This document shows positions 17,601-25,136 of a stretch of 53,739 nt of DNA, one piece after another. Origin of the DNA: Opitutales bacterium (lineage in GTDB: Bacteria > Verrucomicrobiota > Verrucomicrobiia > Opitutales > Oceanipulchritudinaceae); contig JAFIGG010000017.1 of the NCBI GenBank assembly GCA_020831485.1, positions 1-53,739 on the forward strand. The letters run 5' to 3'. The position numbers and the translations under genes are program-made. How positions within the stretch are numbered: the stretch's first letter is position 1; each line of letters starts with the position of its first letter. The notes below the pieces were generated by a model, which was not told the DNA's origin, did not search any database, and worked only from the letters and a program-made list of their open reading frames with translations.

Positions 17601-19643
17601 ATGGAAAAGCTAAGGCTGAACCGTTGCCAATTATGGGGGGCACTCCTTGCTCTGTATTGCCTCACGCTGGGTCCGTGCGGCCTGTTCGGTAGCAGCGAGT
17701 ATCTGCTTGAGAAAGGACATCCCCTCGAGGACTACTTTAAATACGAGATAGCGCGCATCCAAAACGCTCCCTTGCAGGGCATCGAAAGCCTAGAGGATTG
17801 GGAGGACCGCCGGGAAACGCTCCAAACCGAGTTTCTCGACATGCTGGGACTTTGGCCCATGCCGGAGCGAAGCGATTTAAAGGTTGAAGTCACAGGCGTT
17901 CTCGAAGAGCCCGACTTTACCGTCAAGAAACTCCACTTCCAAAGCCTGCCCGGGCTCTACGTCACCGCGAACCTGTATTTGCCGGCGGAGCTTGAAGAGC
18001 CCGCACCTGCAATTCTTTACGTCTGTGGACATGCCCGGTCGGTGGAAGATGGGGTCAGTTTTGGCAACAAGGTTGCCTACCATCACCATGCGGTCTGGTT
18101 TGCTCAGAACGGCTATGTTTGTCTGATCATTGATACCATCCACCTCGGGGAAATTCTTGGTATTCATCACGGGACTTACAGCGAAGATATGTGGTGGTGG
18201 AACGCCCGCGGCTATACACCCGCCGGTTCGGAGACCTGGAACAGCATTCGCGCAATTGACTACCTGGAAAGCCTTCCCGAAGTCGACTCCCAGCGGATCG
18301 GTATGACCGGACGTTCGGGCGGTGGAGCCTATTCCTGGTGGGCGGCAGCAGTGGACCCCCGCATTGCCGCTGTTGTTCCGGTTGCCGGTATCACCGACCT
18401 CCACAACCACGTGGTCGACGGCGTGGTGGAGGGCCATTGCGATTGCATGTACTTCATCAACACGGAGGAATGGGATTACCCTGTCGTTGCCGCTCTGATC
18501 GCTCCACGACCCCTGTTGATTGTGAACACCGACCGGGATCACATTTACCCCCTCGACGGGGTTGTCCGATTGCACGAGCAGACCCGCCGCATCTACGAAC
18601 TTTACGGAGCGGAGGAAGATTTGGGCCTACTGATTGCTCCTGGACCGCACCAGGACAGTCAGAACCTGCAACTAGCGGCCCTACGCTGGTTCAACCAGCA
18701 CCTCAAGGGCGACCAATCTGCAATCACTGGGGCGGCGAAACAGCGCTTTGAACCCAAGCAACTCAAGGTTTTTGCACAGATTCCAGATGATTCCATCAAC
18801 AATCATGTGCACGACAGTTTCGTTCCCAAAGCATCGATCGATCCAAATCCCTCTGAGAGCCGGGCCAGCTGGGAGGCGCAGATGCATGGCTGGAAACAGG
18901 AGCTGGCAGACAGAAGTTTCCGGGAATGGCCAGAGATGGCCCGGGAGCCCGCACCCGAACTCGAGCGGATTTTTTCCAACGCTGATATTGAGGTGTTCAC
19001 TGGAAAACTGGCGGTGCATCCCAAGCTCAAGCTCGACTTCTGGCTGCTGCAGCCAACAGGGGCAGGGCAGTCCTTCGAACGGGTTGAGCTGCATGTCGTC
19101 CAGTCAATCGCGACTGAGGCATCTGTGGATCAATTGCTGGAAACCGTGGATGCTTCGTCGGGGGCCATTCATTTGATCTTTCCACCCAGAGGCGTTGGCC
19201 CGAATGCCTGGCCAGGAGATGAGCGCCGGCAAACCCATATTCTCCGTCGATTCAACCTTCTTGGGCAGACCCTTGAAGGCACGCAGGTCTGGGACATTCG
19301 GCGGATAATCCAGGCCTTGGGTCAAATTGAAGCGACACGCGGATTGCCGCTTTACCTTTATGCCGAAGGGGAAATGGGCATCAATGCCCTTTACGCGAGC
19401 CTCTTCGAGGAGCCCCTGGCCGGGCTGACGCTGACGCGTCCGCCCCAGGGGCACAAGCAGGGACCCCACTACCTGAATGTGCTGCGCATTCTGGATATTC
19501 CGCAAGCCATGGCCATGGCGGCTTACCGCATGCCAGTCGCACTGGAATCCACCGATGCCAGTGCTTGGAACTATCCGCAGCGGTTGCTGGACGGCTTCCC
19601 AGACAGTCCTGGTTCACTTCAACTTTCAGGCGCTAGGGACTGA
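17601..19643 (+). CDS. Secreted alpha/beta-hydrolase (acetyl-xylan-esterase-like)
   Basis: 680 residues with an N-terminal hydrophobic signal (about 10-30). The first 400 residues are an alpha/beta-hydrolase: ILYVCGHA oxyanion strand, nucleophile elbow GRSGGG with S239, Asp in VNTDRDHIYP, and His in APGPHQDSQ. The remaining 280 residues are unassigned and look like an incomplete second hydrolase-like or accessory domain (VQSIATEASVD ... LYLYAEGEMGINALYAS). Similar proteins are annotated as acetyl xylan esterases or glycan esterases. It directly follows the heparinase-like lyase (10-bp gap; TAAGG upstream of the ATG), suggesting joint action on an acylated uronic-acid polysaccharide. Confidence 0.85.
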   Translation: MEKLRLNRCQLWGALLALYCLTLGPCGLFGSSEYLLEKGHPLEDYFKYEIARIQNAPLQGIESLEDWEDRRETLQTEFLDMLGLWPMPERSDLKVEVTGVLEEPDFTVKKLHFQSLPGLYVTANLYLPAELEEPAPAILYVCGHARSVEDGVSFGNKVAYHHHAVWFAQNGYVCLIIDTIHLGEILGIHHGTYSEDMWWWNARGYTPAGSETWNSIRAIDYLESLPEVDSQRIGMTGRSGGGAYSWWAAAVDPRIAAVVPVAGITDLHNHVVDGVVEGHCDCMYFINTEEWDYPVVAALIAPRPLLIVNTDRDHIYPLDGVVRLHEQTRRIYELYGAEEDLGLLIAPGPHQDSQNLQLAALRWFNQHLKGDQSAITGAAKQRFEPKQLKVFAQIPDDSINNHVHDSFVPKASIDPNPSESRASWEAQMHGWKQELADRSFREWPEMAREPAPELERIFSNADIEVFTGKLAVHPKLKLDFWLLQPTGAGQSFERVELHVVQSIATEASVDQLLETVDASSGAIHLIFPPRGVGPNAWPGDERRQTHILRRFNLLGQTLEGTQVWDIRRIIQALGQIEATRGLPLYLYAEGEMGINALYASLFEEPLAGLTLTRPPQGHKQGPHYLNVLRILDIPQAMAMAAYRMPVALESTDASAWNYPQRLLDGFPDSPGSLQLSGARD

Positions 19644-19793
19644 TCAACTCTGAGATTTGAGACCAAGATCAAGACGCCAGAAAAAGAGCTGGACTGGAAT
19701 ATGAGTTGCTACCAAGTGTGATTGCAGACCGCAGTGGCCGAATCGGCGCTTTACCGTTGATTTTTCATCATTTTCCCTCAATGTGGTGTTTGA

Positions 19794-20429
19794 ATGGCAT
19801 TTTCCCGCACAGTTCAGGTAGACGCAGGCGTAAATGAAGCCGCTGAAACGCGCGAGGCCGACCGCGATGCAGAGTTGGTCGCCCGGGTCCAGAACGGGGA
19901 CGTGCGGGCCTATGACGAGCTGGTGGTAAAATACCGCGAGCGCTTGTTTGCTATTGTGTATAACATGACGTCGAATCGTGAGGATGCGGCCGATATTATT
20001 CAGGATGTGTTCATCAAGGCCTTTTCCTCCATCACGCGATTCAAGGGGAATTCCGCCTTTTTCACCTGGTTGTATCGGATTGCCGTCAACACGACATTGA
20101 GTCATCTGAAAAAGAACCGCTTACGGCGCTTTTTCAGCTTGGAGACGATTCAGGAAGAGGGGGCCAGCGCTGAGGTGTTGGAAACGCTTGCTGCCAAGCA
20201 CAAGACCGAAAAGGGTGCTTTGTTGGGTGAGCTGCAGGAAAAATTGAACGACGCCCTGCAAAAACTGTCTCCCAAACATAGAACCGTTGTAATACTCTTT
20301 GAAATTGAAGGCCTCAGTCACCAGGAAATATCTGCCATCATGGGTTGCTCCGTCGGAACCGTCCGATCGCGGCTTCACTATGCCAAGCAGCAGCTGCAAG
20401 CCTATCTCAAAGATTTTGTAGATTCCTGA
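19794..20429 (+). CDS. ECF RNA polymerase sigma factor (RpoE-like)
   Basis: 211 residues: sigma-70 region 2 (DELVVKYRERLFAIVYNM ... DAADIIQDVFIKAF ... WLYRIAVNT) and region 4 (LSPKHRTVVILFEIEGLSHQEISAIM ... GTVRSRLHYAK). Lacks regions 1 and 3, as expected for ECF sigmas. It is followed after 14 bp by a membrane protein of anti-sigma type and then by an HtrA-like PDZ protein. That order recalls the sigma-E envelope-stress modules in which anti-sigma and DegS-type proteins control the sigma factor. Confidence 0.95.
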   Translation: MAFSRTVQVDAGVNEAAETREADRDAELVARVQNGDVRAYDELVVKYRERLFAIVYNMTSNREDAADIIQDVFIKAFSSITRFKGNSAFFTWLYRIAVNTTLSHLKKNRLRRFFSLETIQEEGASAEVLETLAAKHKTEKGALLGELQEKLNDALQKLSPKHRTVVILFEIEGLSHQEISAIMGCSVGTVRSRLHYAKQQLQAYLKDFVDS

Positions 20430-20443
20430 TCGACTTTCCTAAT

Positions 20444-21067
20444 ATGCCGAAACTTCAAGAACAGAAACAGGTAACTGTTGAAAAACTTCTCGAGCTGAAG
20501 AAGTTTGAAAGACCGTCTTCGGAGTTCTGGACACGCTTTGAAAACGATTTACAGGTCAAGCGCCTGCAAGCCCTCGTGGAAAAGCCGTCCTGGCTTGACC
20601 GTTTACGTGCCGCGCTCCGTTACACCATGATCTGGGCTGTGCCAGTTGGTGGAGCTGCCGCTTTGGCTTTTGCCCTCTGGGTGCACTCCGGTGAGCTGAA
20701 ATGGCTTCAGGGAGGCACTGCCAATTCCGAGCTGACGGCGCGAACCATGAGTGAAAGTGGCCAGTTGGCCAGTCAGGATCCACTCCGTGAGCTGACCGAT
20801 GCTGCCTTGGCCAGAGAAGAATCTGCTTTGCTTCGCCTTGAGACCAGTGTGCAGTCGGCCAATTTAGCCTCTGCATCGCCACAATTCATAATGGACGCCT
20901 TATCGAGTGAAGATTCTCAGCCTACCCACTTTCGTCGCGTAATGTATTCATCCGACTTCTCGGCTGATCGGGACAAAGGGTCACGTTATGTGGCTGATCC
21001 GATCCCGGCTTCGAGAGGTGCTGTAGTCCAGCCGGCTGTTTTTACGTCCAGCAGCCGGAACTTCTAG
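20444..21067 (+). CDS. Single-pass membrane protein, probable anti-sigma factor
   Basis: 207 residues. The N-terminal cytoplasmic part (VEKLLELKKFERPSSEFW, about 10-50) contains a P-x-x-x-FW-x-x-F segment, followed by one transmembrane helix (about 70-90) and a roughly 110-residue external part without recognised domains. No zinc-binding HxxxCxxC motif is present, so it would be a zinc-independent anti-sigma factor if it is one. The assignment rests on position (14 bp after an ECF sigma gene) and topology. The ATG at 20444 is preferred; the longer frame to 20345 overlaps the sigma gene. Confidence 0.75.
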   Translation: MPKLQEQKQVTVEKLLELKKFERPSSEFWTRFENDLQVKRLQALVEKPSWLDRLRAALRYTMIWAVPVGGAAALAFALWVHSGELKWLQGGTANSELTARTMSESGQLASQDPLRELTDAALAREESALLRLETSVQSANLASASPQFIMDALSSEDSQPTHFRRVMYSSDFSADRDKGSRYVADPIPASRGAVVQPAVFTSSSRNF

Positions 21068-21077
21068 GCTGACCTCG

Positions 21078-22187
21078 ATGCGGGCTTTTATTCCTGTATT
21101 CGCGTTGATTGCGGGATTCGCTTTCCTTGCAGCGGATCTGGGCGCCCAGAATCGTGGAGATTTTTTCAGCTTGCAGCGTCGAGTTGTCGAACTGTTTGAG
21201 GACAACAAGGACGCCCTTGTCCGGGTGAAAGCGGTTTACGAAGCTGAAGATGGCGACGACACACCACAGATGGTGGTTGGCAGCGGATTTTTCATTAGCC
21301 GCGAAGGCCTGATTCTGACCAATGCGAGCATCGCATACGATCCAGTCCGGCTGTGGATTGAACACCGTGACATTGCCTATTCCGCTGATTTAATCGGAGC
21401 GGATCGGGCGACCAATCTGGCTTTGCTACGGGTCAACACTCTGCCCAAGTCTTTTCGGTTCCTGCATTTGGCGGATTCGGCGGATATTCCTCCAATTGGC
21501 AATTTCGTGATCCGGATCAGTATGCCGCTGGAATTTTCTCCCACTCCGGAATGGGGGCTTGTTTCCGGTCATGAAAGCCGATTCGGCGATCGCTCTTTTC
21601 CGACGCTTTACATCCGCACTTCAATCCCGGCGGGCCCGGGAGATGGCGGTTCGGCTTATTTGGATCTAAATGGCCGTCTGGTTGGCATCCAGGTGGGATC
21701 TCTGCCAGATATCGGGTCCAGCTACATTCTGCCTTCGCGTGCAGCGCTGCGAATCCGGGATGATCTGCTGTTTAATCAGGAAGTCAATTATGGCTGGATT
21801 GGATTTGAGATTCGGGAGGAAATCAGCATTGCCGAGGGCAAGCGTGTAGTCCTGACCGAGGTGTTTGAGGACAGTCCTGCGGATCGAGCGGGTTTGCTGG
21901 CAGGGGATGTGATCTTGAAGATCGGCGATTACAGTGTCGCGACCCTGGATGAGCTGAGAAATGCGATGTTCTACACCCGGGTGGGGCAGTACTCCGAGGT
22001 GCATGTGGAGCGGGATGGCGAGCGTTTGCGTTTGAATATTCGGGTTGCCCAGAGACCGGACGACGAGCCGCTGGAGGTTGTCGAGGAGAGAAATGATTTT
22101 CAGCCGGGTTATTCGGACGGCCCGCTGCGGCGGCCGGTGGAAGAAGAGAGCGTCTTGGAAGCCGAATCGGTTGAATCCAGCGAGTAA
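21078..22187 (+). CDS. HtrA/DegS-like PDZ protein with all catalytic residues replaced
   Basis: 369 residues: signal peptide (1-23), trypsin-like fold (about 40-235), PDZ domain (about 240-325), acidic tail. Against DegP, the strand that should read TNxHV is TNASIA (Ser84 at the catalytic His position), DxxxDIAL is DRATNLALL (Asn113 at the Asp position), and the GNSGG loop is GDGGS (Gly190 at the catalytic Ser position, same spacing to LNG). The hydrophobic core of the fold is otherwise well kept. It is therefore a predicted pseudoprotease, 10 bp behind the membrane anti-sigma candidate. A PDZ-based sensor or scaffold of the sigma module is the natural inference. Its 3' end overlaps a convergent gene by 79 bp. 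Confidence 0.88.
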   Translation: MRAFIPVFALIAGFAFLAADLGAQNRGDFFSLQRRVVELFEDNKDALVRVKAVYEAEDGDDTPQMVVGSGFFISREGLILTNASIAYDPVRLWIEHRDIAYSADLIGADRATNLALLRVNTLPKSFRFLHLADSADIPPIGNFVIRISMPLEFSPTPEWGLVSGHESRFGDRSFPTLYIRTSIPAGPGDGGSAYLDLNGRLVGIQVGSLPDIGSSYILPSRAALRIRDDLLFNQEVNYGWIGFEIREEISIAEGKRVVLTEVFEDSPADRAGLLAGDVILKIGDYSVATLDELRNAMFYTRVGQYSEVHVERDGERLRLNIRVAQRPDDEPLEVVEERNDFQPGYSDGPLRRPVEEESVLEAESVESSE

Positions 22188-22714
22188 TCCGCTGCGGCGC
22201 GGAACCAGTCCGGTTCGGGTTGGATACCATACCGCGCCAAGGATGCCAGTACCGCATCAATGGAGTCTTCGGGTTCTTCGCATTCGGGATCTGGCCCAAG
22301 TTCCGGGCGTGAACGACGGGTCAACCACCAAAGCGCATGTGCGCGTGCCCGCAAGAGGTCTTGATCGGTGCCTCGGATGCGTGCCGCCTGGTGTTGGAAG
22401 CTGACCCTCGGGTTTCCCAGAAAGCCAGCATTACGGGCGTTTTCGATCAGCCAGCGGTAGGCAAGGTAGGGAAGCGGGTAAGCCTTTAAGACAGTATCCC
22501 CGGCGCCCATGGGGGCATAGAGTGCCCGGCAGAGACTCAGGATCGAGCGTGCCGGCAAGTCTCTGAGCCAAAGGCATTGACTATAGCGCAGGGCGGTGAG
22601 GTAGAAAGCCGCACTGCGCTCCGCACCGAAGGCGGTCAGGCACCTGTGAGTCATGGCACCGGCTGCACTGGGCAGATAAGGGCAGGGGATTGGACGGACC
22701 TCCATGGTCTTCAT
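22109..22714 (-). CDS. Hypothetical protein (conserved-looking, helical)
   Basis: About 201 residues from this start (MKTMEVRPIPCPYLPSA). No domain recognised. Notable features are an N-terminal RPIPCPYLP stretch, then helices with many aromatic and arginine residues (RYSQCLWLRDLPARSIL; YPLPYLAYRWLIENAR), and RARAHALWWLTRR. It could bind metal through its cysteines but no motif is complete. It is divergent from the acyltransferase gene (39-bp gap) and its 3' end overlaps the pseudo-HtrA gene by 79 bp. Codon-position bias looks gene-like; a longer frame reaching 22879 overlaps the acyltransferase and is unlikely. Confidence 0.65.
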   Translation of the reverse strand: MKTMEVRPIPCPYLPSAAGAMTHRCLTAFGAERSAAFYLTALRYSQCLWLRDLPARSILSLCRALYAPMGAGDTVLKAYPLPYLAYRWLIENARNAGFLGNPRVSFQHQAARIRGTDQDLLRARAHALWWLTRRSRPELGPDPECEEPEDSIDAVLASLARYGIQPEPDWFRAAADYSLDSTDSASKTLSSSTGRRSGPSE

Positions 22715-22753
22715 ATTTGCATTGTGATTGGGGGCGGAGCGAGCAATAAAAGG

Positions 22754-23425
22754 ATGATGGCTCGGCCTTCGGACACAGTGAATGAAATACAGGGATGGAA
22801 AAAGTTGGCGCTCGGTTTGCTCGCTCTGCTGATTCGTCTTTGGACCCTGACTCTGCGCATCCATATTCCGGAGGAGCAAAGTAAGACGCTGCAGAAGCAG
22901 ACTGAAAATGTGTTGATTCTACTCTGGCACAATCGCCTGTTCGTGGGTGCTGAGGCCTACCGGCGGATACGAGGAAACCAAAATAAGATGCATGGGCTGG
23001 TCAGTGCCAGCAAGGATGGGGCCTGGTTGTCGGCCTTCTTTCGTGGCTCAGGCATTGTACCCATACGGGGGAGTTCCAGCCGCCGCGGGGCGCAGGCCGT
23101 CATCGAACTGATTAACGCGCTGCGTAAAAAGGGCGATATCGGCATCACCCTCGACGGACCGCGGGGGCCTGTTTATGAGGCCCAACCAGGCGCCGCCTGG
23201 ATTGCCGCCAAGGTTAAGCCTCCCATAGTCATGTTCAATGTCCGTTATCACAGCTACTGGCGGCTGAAGAGTTGGGATCGCTTCTATGTTCCCAAGCCCT
23301 TTTCACGAGTCGATTTCGAGCTTGAGGAAATAGAAGAGCTGCCGGAGATAACCGGCAGCTCTGATAAAGAGACTTTGCGCAAGTATCTGGAAGACCGTTT
23401 GCGCGCTTTTTCGGCGGATACTTAG
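22754..23425 (+). CDS. DUF374 lysophospholipid-acyltransferase-like protein
   Basis: 223 residues. An N-terminal hydrophobic helix (ALGLLALLIRLWTLTL) is followed by the DUF374 pattern: LLWHNRLF (acyltransferase-like His block), SASKDGAWLSAFFRGSGIVPIRGSS, ITLDGPRGPVYEAQPGAAWIAAK and FNVRYHSYWRLKSWDRF. These proteins belong to the lysophospholipid/lipid A acyltransferase clan and probably act on membrane lipids or lipid A. The ATG at 22754 follows AAAAGG; the adjacent ATG at 22757 is equally possible. Convergent with, and overlapping by 4 bp, the KA-rich gene. Confidence 0.9.
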   Translation: MMARPSDTVNEIQGWKKLALGLLALLIRLWTLTLRIHIPEEQSKTLQKQTENVLILLWHNRLFVGAEAYRRIRGNQNKMHGLVSASKDGAWLSAFFRGSGIVPIRGSSSRRGAQAVIELINALRKKGDIGITLDGPRGPVYEAQPGAAWIAAKVKPPIVMFNVRYHSYWRLKSWDRFYVPKPFSRVDFELEEIEELPEITGSSDKETLRKYLEDRLRAFSADT

Positions 23426-23871
23426 AATTCGGGGTCGATGGTAACGGTTTGACCCGCTTCGACACTGAAGTTCTCGCCCAGTGACCAGACCAGGTCATTA
23501 AGCAGCAACTTGAACTCAAGGCTTCCCTTGACTGACTTGCTGGACCATTCCCAGGTCGACGCGTCCGAATTGTCGAGCAATGTACCGGTTTCCCAGCTCA
23601 AGCCCGCGTTGTCGCCACGGATATACAGCTCGTTGCCGAAGCCGATGTCTGCATTGACGATAATACGGGTTTCAGCCGCACTTGCGGCAGCAGCTTTTTT
23701 AACCGCAGGTTTGCGGCTGACAGCTTTTTTTGCCGGTGCTTTTTTTGCCGGAGCCTTTTTAGCGGCTACGACTTTCTTTGCTACCGGTGCTTTTTTTGGC
23801 ACGGCGGCTTTTTTGACGGCAGCTTTTTTGACGGCCTTCTTAACGGTTTTCTTTGTAGCTTTCTTAGCCAT
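23422..23871 (-). CDS. Histone-H1-like KA-rich tail fused to a starch-binding-like domain
   Basis: 149 residues. Residues 1-62 are almost only Lys, Ala, Pro and Val (MAKKATKKTVKKAVKK ...), like bacterial histone H1-like DNA-binding proteins. Residues 67-149 form a compact beta domain (GNELYIRGDNAGLSWETG ... WEWSSKSVKGSLEFKLLLND ... WSLGENF) that follows the CBM20/CBM48 pattern of G-x-LYIRG and FK-x-LxND-x-x-W. A nucleic-acid-binding tail on a glycan-binding-like module is unusual; no signal peptide is present, so it is cytoplasmic. It may bind DNA plus glycogen or simply use the fold for protein contacts. The longer frame to 24009 is rejected because MAKKATKK is the natural start. Confidence 0.85.
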   Translation of the reverse strand: MAKKATKKTVKKAVKKAAVKKAAVPKKAPVAKKVVAAKKAPAKKAPAKKAVSRKPAVKKAAAASAAETRIIVNADIGFGNELYIRGDNAGLSWETGTLLDNSDASTWEWSSKSVKGSLEFKLLLNDLVWSLGENFSVEAGQTVTIDPEF

Positions 23872-23983
23872 GGAAGTTTCCAAGGTTTGATTTCGAATTT
23901 GGATAGATGAAGAGTCTTTTCGGTATAAGAAAAAACTCAAAAGCATTACAGCAGGTCTTTTGCCAAAACTCAAGCACAGTTTG

Positions 23984-25033
23984 TTAGCACCGGCTTCGGA
24001 TCCAATCATGGATGAAGCGCAGCTTGTGCGCGACGGCCCCTGATATCACAAAAGGGTAGGCATCGGCGTGACCCATGCTCCGGTTGAGGCTGTTCAGGAC
24101 GATGCGCAGTATATGCCAGTCCTCCAGAATCGCCTCCATCTTCAGTCCAATCGGGTCCCGCACTGAACATACGTGCCGGGCCTCCTGAACATTCACTCCG
24201 TGAGCGTTGGCCGTCTCCAGGGTATCGATAATGTGCAGGTAGTGGGCCCAGGTTTCGGCCCAGTCCTCCCAAGGGTGGGAAGCTGCGTAAGGGGTCACAA
24301 AATGCATCTGCCAATCCCAGGGAGCGCCGTTGACGTAATGATCCTGCAAAGCCTGGGCGTAATTAAGCCGCTCGTCGCCAAAGATCGCTCGTACTCTACC
24401 GATCTCAGGATCGTTGCGAACCAGCAGGTCCCAATAATAGTGACCCACTTCGTGACGAAAGTGCCCGAGTACAGTCCGGTAGACTTCTCTCAGGTCGAGG
24501 CGCATCTGCTCCCTTACCGCGTCATCCGCCTCCGCGAGGTTGATGGTAATCACGCCCTGGGAGTGTCCCGTGAGCACGCGGTCGCCTTCTATGAAATCCG
24601 GATTGGGATCGGCCAAAAATGCAAATGCCAACCCCCGCTGAAAATCCACGGATTTTGGAATCAAGGGCAGACCAAGTTCAGACAGGGTGAAAACGAGTCG
24701 GCGCTTAGCCGCTTCCAGCTTGCCCCAGAGTTCGCGATTCTTGCCGACGCTCAGGTCGGGTATTGTCTGGTTCAGCCGGCAGGATACGCAAAATCGATCG
24801 GAGGAATCCGCAGGCACCAGGCCGTTGCACACGCCCTCGACTTCATGGTTAAAGCATTTCCGGTATCTGCGGCTGGAATCGCCGGCAGCCTGCCAGAGCC
24901 TGTCCGAACTCGGCTTGATCGCGACCAGGCGGCAAACCTCCCAGTCGAAGCCAGCCTCGGTTCCGCAGGCCAGACATCGGTTGTTTTCGAAAAATAACCG
25001 CTCACCGCACTGCCCACATTTGAATAAATCCAT
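23984..25033 (-). CDS. Zinc-ribbon putative metallopeptidase
   Basis: 349 residues. An N-terminal zinc ribbon (C6-x2-C9 ... C20-x2-C23) and a second Cys group (C60, C69, C82, C85) precede a metallopeptidase domain with HFRHEVGHYYWD (H194-E195-x2-H198) and downstream DERLNYAQALQDHYVNGAPWDW and HPWEDWAETWAHYLHI. This matches the family annotated as putative zinc-binding metallopeptidase with an N-terminal zinc ribbon. No signal peptide; cytoplasmic. Substrates are unknown. Its promoter region faces the 74-bp stretch duplicated at 51.1 kb, so it marks the left neighbour of the sulfatase island. Confidence 0.9.
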   Translation of the reverse strand: MDLFKCGQCGERLFFENNRCLACGTEAGFDWEVCRLVAIKPSSDRLWQAAGDSSRRYRKCFNHEVEGVCNGLVPADSSDRFCVSCRLNQTIPDLSVGKNRELWGKLEAAKRRLVFTLSELGLPLIPKSVDFQRGLAFAFLADPNPDFIEGDRVLTGHSQGVITINLAEADDAVREQMRLDLREVYRTVLGHFRHEVGHYYWDLLVRNDPEIGRVRAIFGDERLNYAQALQDHYVNGAPWDWQMHFVTPYAASHPWEDWAETWAHYLHIIDTLETANAHGVNVQEARHVCSVRDPIGLKMEAILEDWHILRIVLNSLNRSMGHADAYPFVISGAVAHKLRFIHDWIRSRC

Positions 25034-25062
25034 CTCGTTTCACCACATCCTGCTTTGCCGGT

Positions 25063-25136
25063 GACTGCAAGATTGATTGACTAAGGACTTCCGCTTAATT
25101 TGGATTCCAGCGATGACAGCTGAGTGGTGACGCAAT
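25063..25136 (+). repeat. Left island-boundary repeat: decayed copy of the cytochrome gene 5' end
   Basis: Aligns without gaps to 51082-51155 (constant offset 26019; about 72% identity over 74 bp, highest around the start codon). The right copy carries the upstream region and first codons of the octaheme cytochrome gene. In this copy the matching ATG at 25113 reads M-T-A-E-W and then a stop codon. It abuts the stop codon of the sulfatase at 25137. Probably a remnant from the event that placed the island. Confidence 0.7.
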
